Origin: Ridgeia piscesae | Taxonomy: Eukaryota > Annelida > Polychaeta > Sabellida > Siboglinidae | Direction of reading: 5' to 3' | Length of the DNA stretch: 64,000 bases | Assembly: GCA_025642075.2 (NCBI GenBank) | Contig: JAODUO010001198.1 | Location: 156,001-220,000, forward strand | Shown here: piece by piece, positions 54,771-64,000 of the stretch | Position numbering within the stretch: the first letter of the stretch is position 1 | Layout of the letters: every line of letters starts with the position of its first letter | Position numbers and translations under genes: made by a program | The notes under the pieces: model-generated | Seen by the model: only the letters and a program-made list of their open reading frames with translations | Told to the model about the DNA's origin: nothing | The model's database searches: none

Positions 54771-55316
54771 CTGGAATAGAGCCCATACTCTCTATGAAGT
54801 AGAATAAATATTATACTTAGGGGGAGACCAATCCACAGGGTGACCAAAATGTCTACATCCTCAAGCACAGACACAGGCAGACCACAAACCAGTGTCGCTG
54901 TCAGAGTCGGTCTGCCATTACCACAAGCCACAAAGTTTGCTTGTCATGTGTGACTGTTTTAGTAATTTTTTTCAGATATGTCAATTTTGTTAAATCTTTC
55001 ACGTAGCTGCAATAATAGTCTGTCAAACTATCTTTCTTAAGCCTCTTAAGAAATTATGACCTCCAGTTGGAATTGATACTGGGTCTTTATATAGGATCAT
55101 GAATACTGTAGATGGTAAACTCACAATGTACAGTGTAATAATACGCAAAAATATGAAAATAAAAGAAATTACTGACAAATCTTGGTTGTCACCTGATGCT
55201 GTATGTTATTCTGCCATCTGGTCTTATCTTAAGTCTGAGAAATGTGCACCCTATGTTATTATTCCAATACTGATAAGTGTCCGGCATGTACTATTTTATA
55301 CTGATAGGTACCTTTA

Positions 55317-55930
<614 letters not shown>

Positions 55931-56624
55931 GAGAGCTAAGAGCAGGACTGGGTGTCACATAGATAGTAGGCAAATTAAAAAAACAATTATTCGACAGGTC
56001 TATGTGGCCTACAAATCTCAAACGAAGCAACAATATGCCTGACCTGTTGAAACACACCAAAAGTAATAATGACCATTACACTACACACATAGTTTTGTTA
56101 TCTACAACTGCGCTCTTTATATAGACAAACCTCAGACATGCACACACATCTGCCGTCAATGAGTATATCCTGGTAGTTGACAGCGTTATTATCAGCCCAG
56201 TAATCTGATCCCAAAAGTCCACTTTAAACCCCTGATAAACATCCCAGCGGTCTCCCAGTACCCAGTTACAACCCAGCACAAACTATGACAGGACAAACAT
56301 TTCCCTGAACCCATGCCTTCCCTGAATCCCATCCATCCCAAAGTGCTTTTCTGCATCCCCTTTGGGAGTGATTGCATGTGTAATTAGTAGCTAGGCATGT
56401 GAGGCATGTCCTGACCACACTGGGTGGGTAGTGCCTAGTGCCTAGTGCATTGTGCATTGTGCCTCACACTGTCCACCAGCACTAAGCAAACAGTGCATTA
56501 TAACAACACTGCCTGGTTTGATTGGGTGTAGCTCACTGTAGACTTGTGGGGACAGGAGAGTTGGGCCTATGGGGTGGCAGTAGCAAGGCACAGGTGACAG
56601 GTGACCCGTGACACTAACCCTTTA

Positions 56625-56883
56625 CAGGGCTTTATGCAGTCTTGACACAAATTTTGCAAGTCAAATTTTTTTTGGCGGACACATGGATGTAAATTGTTAA
56701 GCCAGTTTACAAACTTTAAATGTGTTTTCTTTACCTGAAATGGACTACAAACACACATGTGACACCATTTACACTCATTTCTAAGGCGGTGTAACTGATA
56801 TTTTTTTACCCATATTTCTACCCGTCCAAAACAGGTTTTACCCATCCAAATGACGGGTGGACAGGTCTCTGCATAAAACTATC
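56625..56883. mobile_element. hAT-like MITE, copy 2 (internally shorter)
   Basis: It starts CAGGGCTTTATGCAG and ends TCTGCATAAAACTATC. The internal blocks are as in the other two copies, with deletions. The ends are eroded. Confidence 0.75.
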
Positions 56884-56889
56884 ATCTTT

Positions 56890-58780
56890 TTGATGTCACA
56901 ATTGGGTCTTCTCTGGTTCTGGGTGGAACGTATAATAATTATTTGCATTATCAAAATTTCTATAGCTTCATATATCCAAGAAAACCTGTTCGTTATAAAA
57001 CATACATGGAGACATAATGCTTAGGAAAACATCTACATAATTCTCTCATGGTAAATATATTAGATCAGGACTACATATTTACGTGGGTGACATATTTATG
57101 GAATATGAATACGTAGTTAGTTGGCCTACTGTGTTAACATTAATTAAAATACATCAATAAATTTAAAAATAAATTGTACAGTCAGTTACCTATGCTGTGC
57201 CACAGTAGTGTTGTTCACAATTCACTACAGTCGGTGTACAATTCCAGTGCACCAAAAACAAACTATAGTGTGCCTCAAATGTCTACGCCCTCAGAGATAA
57301 ACTGATGTGACCACAAGCTTCCATTTACTGCCGTAGTCTACAGCAAAACAAGATTGCGAAAAAGCAACAATGATAACAAAAGAAATGTCATGACATATTG
57401 CTAACCCCACCCCTACCCCCACCGTTACCATAACCTGAGTCACAATCAGAGTCACTGATAGAGAGTAGAAGAGAGGGGGACTATTGGTGGCCGTATAGTT
57501 TACAACAAGAAATAGAATACACACAAATCTTATGTACAGTCATACTTGCCAGTACTAGTTATAGTTCAAACTACTGATCTTGATCACTTCCCACACAATG
57601 CCCTGTTCAGTTGCCCCGCTATTCAGTTAGAGACTATGTCAGGACTCGGGTGATAGGGTTGTGGGCCCCAGTTGGTGTGTGGGTCTCAAGTTATACTCGC
57701 AATTCCTACACAGATTATGCAAATACTACATTAGATTTACAGAGCTCAGATTATCTTGCGAGGCCAACTACACCTGGTTAATCACACCTGTAAAATAATC
57801 CTTCAATTCCTACCAATTTATCACCAAACAGGGGATTAGGTTATGATCAGTTAACGTAATTATTTGTCATTGGTGATTTTTGGTGGTCCGGTTTTTATAT
57901 CCCTAGTGAAATTTGCTTCCAAGACTAGTTTTTATGCCATGTGCTGCAAATCAATTTCTTTCAGGCCCAGCTATGGGGCATGTGAATAACCTAAATAGCA
58001 CCCATAACCAGTTAAATTTAAAAGTATGCGTTTTATTTGTCAAATTTAATTTTTACAGTTACATCGTGCAATGCTCTGGTCCAAACCAACTGCCCAGTTG
58101 ATTGATATTTAGCTATCGAATCTTCTAAATTTATCCAAAATGTTTGGCTTTTGAAATCAGTGAAAATTGACTATATCAGCACTGAAACTGTGAAACACAC
58201 ACGTAATAACTGAAGCTACCATTATTTTCGCACACAGTGAACTCGAGTGTGTCCAGGCCTTGAAAGATTTGCAGTCACAAAGGGCATTACTGTTGGACTG
58301 TAACAATCAACTCAGTCGGTCTCAGTTGTAATGTGATGTTCCATATCAAAACTGTACATACAAACCTTTGGCCAACAAAGGAATTGCAAAAAAAAGTTGT
58401 CCTTTGCTGGCCTCATTAACCATAGTTGAGACAAGTGCAATATCAACTATTTTTGCTAGAAAAAACATATCCACGAATAACACATGACATGGATATCAAA
58501 AAACATCCCATGGTTGTATATATCATTCTACGAATTAAATTCCATTCAAAGTTCTGCATCCTAGTTTGTATTATCAGCATGATGCGTTTTTGCAAAGAGT
58601 CCAATTAATCTGCGATCTTTCTATCACATCACCATTTTCTACAGCAATCTACGTCAGTCACAGTGTAATTATGTAATCAGTTCTATTCATTTACCCTGAA
58701 GCATTTCTGACATTGACAAAGTAAATAATCTCATACCGTCAACTGCCCTTTGAAAATGTGTTCCCATTCAGCAACATTCA
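56890..58780. other. Non-coding stretch
   Basis: Nothing recognisable; no open frame of note. Confidence 0.55.
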
Positions 58781-59082
58781 AATTCTGTGTATGAAGGAAC
58801 CATCTGGCAAACTCAGAATGACGTAGTCACAGTCACAGTGACGCCATTTGATTTCTGTTTCAGTAGACTATCTGCTGGCGTACTAACTACGTATGCAACA
58901 ACTAAACAACTCAGAAACATCTGCTCTCGCGGTTGCCATTTTTACATCCATGTACTAAAACTTCGCCATCTTTTCATCTATTGTGTCACAGTCCAGCGAG
59001 TAGCAGTAATCGCGAAAAACTACTCGCTCGTTACTATGGCAACAATACTACATCAGCGACATCTGCGGTGCAGCCTCCCTCA

Positions 59083-59365
59083 CCTGAGAAGTGAACTTGA
59101 CAAGTGTCGTTAATCGCCGCCCCTGGATGTCATATTGCACTTCAACACCCAGCGTTGTAGTGTCCACAACTTAAACACGTCGTCACTGGGACCTTTGTTC
59201 AACACAGCTGTCACACGGCGATTGTGAGCATTGACATCAGTGACACTTCTCAACTCTGTCAACATTCATAAGGTGATTAAATGTCTCTTACGTCAGTAAT
59301 TGCCTGGCCCACTGGCTAGGTATCGCACCTATGGTCATCTCATTATAGCTGCATATAAATGTGAA
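59083..59365 (-). promoter_or_regulatory. Speculative promoter / 5' noncoding exon
   Basis: On the minus strand there is a TATA-like TTTATATG (59360-59353). It is followed by about 270 bp with more CpG than the surroundings and a consensus donor CTCAG|GTGAGG at 59084/59083. It could be the first exon of the myosin (intron of about 19 kb). This is inference from motifs only; many such coincidences are expected in 24 kb. Confidence 0.15.
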
Positions 59366-59369
59366 ACAG

Positions 59370-62100
59370 CAAAGAGAATGCTACCTCGGTCTAGTGTGTG
59401 ACACCTATGACACTGGCGTGGAGTAACACAGGCGATATCATTATGAACATGGCCATGAGTGATAGGTTAATGGCCGGCAGCGATTAGTAGTGAAGTTGGC
59501 GAAAAGCCACCCCAGGTCAACTCAAGCTGGGCAACGTGAAAAGAATTTCTGAATGCATCAGGTTCATTTTGGAACATGCATCATTTATGTAGATTATTCA
59601 CAGTGTAATAACTTTCCCATTTGAAGCTACAGTAAGTAGCATGTGACCCGATTACACTGGAAAATAAAACTGTTAGACTATTAAACTAAATCATCCAGAT
59701 TAATTAATCAGAAATTCATGTGTGTGATTCACAGTGTGTCTCTAACGAATTACGCGGTTTAGTCTTCATGAACTGTTTGTGATTAATTCTTCATACAGTA
59801 TAACATGCCGCAAGAAGTTTTACAAAATACAATAGTACACTGTATTAAGTGCATATTTTACAGCATTAACACATTCGTGTTTTACAATCAGATGATCAAA
59901 GACATAGTTTTCTTTTCTTCGTCACAGCAACACAACGGTAGGTGTCTAAGTAGGCATTTCTAAGACATAAACACCACAAACAGGATTTTTTATATACAAA
60001 GGAAATACCCACCTTTGTCCGTTTTATAACAATTCCATGTTTACGACCACAAAGTCACCACATCACACGTTTTGCGATCTAAATAAAACATGAGCCAATG
60101 AAACATAGCCACAGCAATGTTACGTTTTCTACTTTTTCATCCTCTAAATGTAAATTACATGCGGCAGAATCTCAAGAGATAAGTAGTCGCTAGATTAGTC
60201 AGAAAGTGAGATTGCGTAACATAATAAAACCTCATTGGCATTTTCAGATAAAGCCGCTCTCCCGCGCAGAGATTTGCATCTCAAAATAAACCCCGTATGG
60301 ATTTGAGCCGTCGGTCAAGTCAAATGAGACTGCTTCAAATTGTCTTCAAATATTAAGCATAATATTCATTACTGTTTTTGATGGTAACATAAAAGTTCAC
60401 AAAACATGAATATGTTTCAATAGTATTTACTACTCACTATTGTGTTTCATGATTGTTTCTATCACTGCAAACTGGGCCTTTCCTGTCTAATTATATTTTG
60501 TATAGCTTCATCCAATGAGAGACTCATTTGAAGCAATGTTTTTTCTTATATAACTTTATTTCTTAATGATAATTTAACTGGACGTTTTATACCATGTCTT
60601 TATGATCTTCATGTTGTTTAATGCTATTTCTGTGTTTTGCAACAGCACCTTTGATGAGGGTAACCTGGATTGACGGCCCTATATAAATGTTTTTATTTTA
60701 TTTTTATTATTATTATTATATTACAACTTCTGGCAGGCATGTATATTTCATTCATATTTATTCCATTTTTACTTTCCTGGGAACTTTGGGAAGTATTCAG
60801 CATTGTGTACATCCATTAGTCTAATGTCAGACCTCCATACTGCGGAGTGATCAACATGAACTAGGGTAACGCAGAAAGAACAAAACTGGCATGAAAACCA
60901 CTACATACTATAAATAAACTGACTTGATGCTATCAACAAGTTTTATTGATTAATGACTCTTCAGGGTGAATCCTAAGATTTGGGTGATATGCCATCAAAC
61001 AAAGTCACTTAGAGTCTTAGACAAAACACAAAAGGAAATTTGATAATCATTCTGGTAAAATCTGTGATATCACAGAAGGGGACAAAGACAGAAATTGTTA
61101 GCTAAACGGAACAAATAACAAAGGCTGTTTGTAGAGTTGTCAACTGTGATAGGACAAATAAAATGTCACATATTAGGTGTGGATCTTAATTAAAATGTCT
61201 AATATATTTTGTTAATTTGTGTAAACAAATGATATGGTTCAGTGTCTATAATTTTGTTTTTACGAGCATCCTAGAGTGCTATATTTGTAACTTTTTGTAA
61301 ATAGCATGGTTAATTTGTTGACATTAAAATCTTTATCAATGAGTGACTTACATGTCATTCTGACATTACTATAAATTAGATACACTTTTGTTTGTCCGCA
61401 CCAACTCTCTGGAAGCAAACACTGGTGGAGACTTTGGACTGGCCGCCAGCTCTACCAGAATGGTTCTAGCAAAGATCTGTCCCGCAAATATGAATGAAGA
61501 GATCCCCTGTAGTTGACCGTGAACAGTGTGATCCTCTCTCTTTAATGTGGGGCAGTCTGCAGTAGATGTTATATCAGATAGCATCACTCTCACATAAGGT
61601 TTGTACTGTCAACAGGCAGTAATAGTCTTTATCTGAACCTGAAGAAGTCGTCACACCATGGCCACTGGTACTGCTGATAGAGACAAGTCAAGAGGGTATT
61701 GTCTCTCTCTATGAGAACAGAAGCCAATGCCTGGGGGTGAACTACACAGGGCAGGGTGACCACATCGTCCACATGAGAGATCAAACTAGACAAGGACTCA
61801 ACCGTGCCAGCTACACAGTGCTGTGCCCCGGGGCGGTGTTGTTATGAACCTACAAGCACCAAAATAGAGCCACTTGCTATGAATACTGTTTGCTATCCTG
61901 GCGATAAAAATCTGTGTTGGGTACTGAGAAAACACATCCTGCTTCAGGTCTCAAAAGAAAGAGCCAACATTTGTGAGTTTTTTCCTTTCCATTCATAGAT
62001 ATTAGATAATGTTATTAGATTTGTTCCCACCAGTTCCAGGTCAACTTCATAATGACCATTACGATATCAAAATTTTAATATCGCCATACTAACAAGTTTA
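59370..62100. other. Non-coding stretch with a retroposon tail
   Basis: 60655-60722 (TGACGGCCCTATATAAATGT then (ATT)n) looks like a SINE 3' tail. The rest shows no gene. Confidence 0.5.
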
Positions 62101-62108
62101 CCATCCAA

Positions 62109-62406
62109 CAGGGCTTTATGCAGGATCAAATTATTGCCAGTCACACACGTTTTGGTGGACACATGGATGTTAAGTGTTAAGCCACTTTACAAACTTTTAA
62201 ATGTGTCTGATGACCTGAAATGGACTACAAACACACATGTGACACCATTTTCACTCACTTTCAAGGCATAACTAACAATATCTATGGTTTTGGAAGACCT
62301 TTTTATGCTCCTTCAGTTTCTTACCCGTCCACCCATATTTCTACCCGTCCATATTCGTTTTTACCCATCCAAATTATGGGTGGACGGTTCTGTACATAAA
62401 GCTATG
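62109..62406. mobile_element. hAT-like MITE, copy 3, with 8-bp target duplication
   Basis: The element of 298 bp starts CAGGGCTTTATGCAGG and ends TACATAAAGCTATG. It is flanked on both sides by CCATCCAA (62101-62108 and 62407-62414). An 8-bp duplication and CAGGG-type ends are hallmarks of hAT elements. It has no transposase, so it is non-autonomous. Confidence 0.9.
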
Positions 62407-62419
62407 CCATCCAAAGTCG

Positions 62420-63180
62420 TTTTGATGATCCGCAGTTTTTAATATGGATCAAGTTTGATTGTTGTCTGAATAATCTGAATGTTTCCTCTGAACATCTGAG
62501 GACATACAATTGTATGGGCGCCTTTTCAAAAATTGGAAGGACACCAAATGCTATCAGTCATGTCACTGAACAGTTTATCTAGTAAATAAATGAGTCTTTT
62601 GTCCATAAAAAACTGCTTTCTTCTGCCAGAGATTGGTATGAAATAACTCTTTCTGCCATATCTCAGTCATTGTATGTGTTCAAAACATACGACCAACAAC
62701 ATAGCTTCCCTAATTAGCATGTCACAGTGAATAATTAATAATATTTTAACATTGTCTAGTCTCCTTAATTAGCGTGATGCAGGAGGCTTCAAATGTGACA
62801 CCTGGTGTTAGGCCATAGAAAAGATTCGTCTGTGAAGTGACATCGTTGACATCCAAGGCACTTCAACAACATATTGACCCTTGTGACCTTAATATATAAA
62901 CATATGCTGAGTTAGTGCCCTCTGTATGCAGAACTAGTAAACATATTTATAAGATATCAGATTCATCGCATATAGTTAATTATGATTACATTAATGTGGC
63001 CTTAGCTGCCTTATAAACAAAAGGAGTATTTGGCAAACTGAATATCTTCCACAAATAAGAAGAAAAATCACAGCCAACAAGCAACTTTCGTAGGTAACCA
63101 ATGGTAACAGAGCAGGAGGCCGTCAGAGCAGCCTTGTGCTTCTAAACAGGAAAACCAGCCGAGACAAATCCTGGTAACCA
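62420..63180. other. Non-coding stretch
   Basis: No gene or array seen. Confidence 0.5.
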
Positions 63181-63186
63181 ACAGCT

Positions 63187-63275
63187 CACCTTCCAGGTAA
63201 AACACACCTTCCAGGTAAAACACACCTTCCAGATAAAACACACCTTCCAAATAAAACACATTTTCCAGGTAAACA
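63187..63275. repeat. 18-bp repeat, about 5 copies
   Basis: The unit is ACCTTCCAGGTAAAACAC with small variants (GATAAAACAC, AATAAAACAC). Confidence 0.93.
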
Positions 63276-63279
63276 CACC

Positions 63280-64000
63280 AAACAAATACTTACACATCCT
63301 CATAAAAAGTGCAGTATTTTTTATTTCAACCAATTCCTGTCCAACGCAGGCATTACCCCTAACAATAGTAAAACTCAAAGAGACATTATTTGGTGATTAA
63401 CAAAGTTGCAAATAACTTTCCATATACATCTCACGTCCGATCCGAGCAACGTTGCTCAGTGACCGATGTGTGGGAGACGAGGGTTGTGCAGTACAAATAT
63501 GGATGCGTAACCCTCTCTATGCTAACCCTCTGTGTGCCTACATCCATCGACAGCTTGGAAGTTGCTTTTTATGTTGCGTGACTGAGTGACAGGCTTGCTT
63601 CTTCCTCCATCATTGTCAATTAACCCTGAGTGAAACACCAATGCTATCTGGAATCAGTTAAGTACACGCAACTGAGTCACCTAAGCTATGTAAAGCACAT
63701 CTCAGCGCTTTGGAATGTCAATTGGAGCTGCTATGATCTATTTCAATCACGGATATACACAGAACTTTGTGAGCAATTGAGCACTGACACAAAACATCAA
63801 TCAGAAGGGTTTGAGTTAAACACCAAGCTATACTATATATATTATATATCTATTTGTGATGGCTTCGCAGACATTTGTACAATGGATTAACTTTCTCCAG
63901 TTCTATCTAAAACACTGAGCTATCTACCTATGTGAGATGGTTTCACTGACGTTAATTCAATGAATTAACTTTCACCAGTTCTCGATCTTTTATACACATC
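63280..64000. other. Non-coding end of window
   Basis: No supportable gene; 63820-63850 is a short TATA run. Confidence 0.5.

Overview
This is animal nuclear DNA. Genes are split by long introns with GT-AG borders, and the window carries tRNA-derived SINEs, LINE fragments, a hAT-type MITE and very many micro- and minisatellites. There is no prokaryotic gene organisation. The one gene I can support is a class I unconventional myosin on the minus strand. It is closest to the Myo1a/Myo1b subfamily, because it has a chain of IQ exons, one of them 29 codons long, and a basic TH1 tail. A lophotrochozoan such as a mollusc is my guess from the overall look; the sequence does not prove it.

Layout. 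The gene reads right to left from an ATG at 40080 to a TGA at 1492. I could place 31 coding exons by translation, phase and splice sites. They cover the motor (E1-E22), a lever arm of four or five IQ motifs (E23-E26) and the TH1 lipid-binding tail (E27-E32). One expected exon of about 85 nt (E8, the SRVV to FYQLL part of the motor) was not found. It should lie between 28134 and 31879, an interval mostly filled by tandem arrays with a garbled junction near 29930-30300, so assembly loss is the likeliest reason. Without E8 the frame is broken. With it the protein would be about 1114 residues, or 1131 with a candidate cassette exon.

Notable gene features. (1) A 37-bp minisatellite in intron 3 is built from the end of exon 3, so the ATP-binding P-loop codons and their 5' splice site recur nine extra times. 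(2) A recent tandem duplication of about 300 bp contains a whole IQ exon. (3) A 51-nt phase-neutral candidate exon lies exactly at actin-binding loop 2. (4) A 14-nt micro-exon encodes LLEK.

The 24 kb right of the gene (40.1-64 kb) shows no convincing protein gene. It could hold a 5' noncoding exon and promoter, or be intergenic. It contains minisatellites (20, 11, 17, 28, 20 and 18 bp units), a 600-bp compound microsatellite, a SINE with an intact tRNA-like head, and three copies of a MITE with TTTATGCA-bearing inverted ends, one with a perfect 8-bp target duplication.

Tandem repeats sit unusually often beside the myosin's splice sites (exons 1, 2, 3, 9, 10 and 32).
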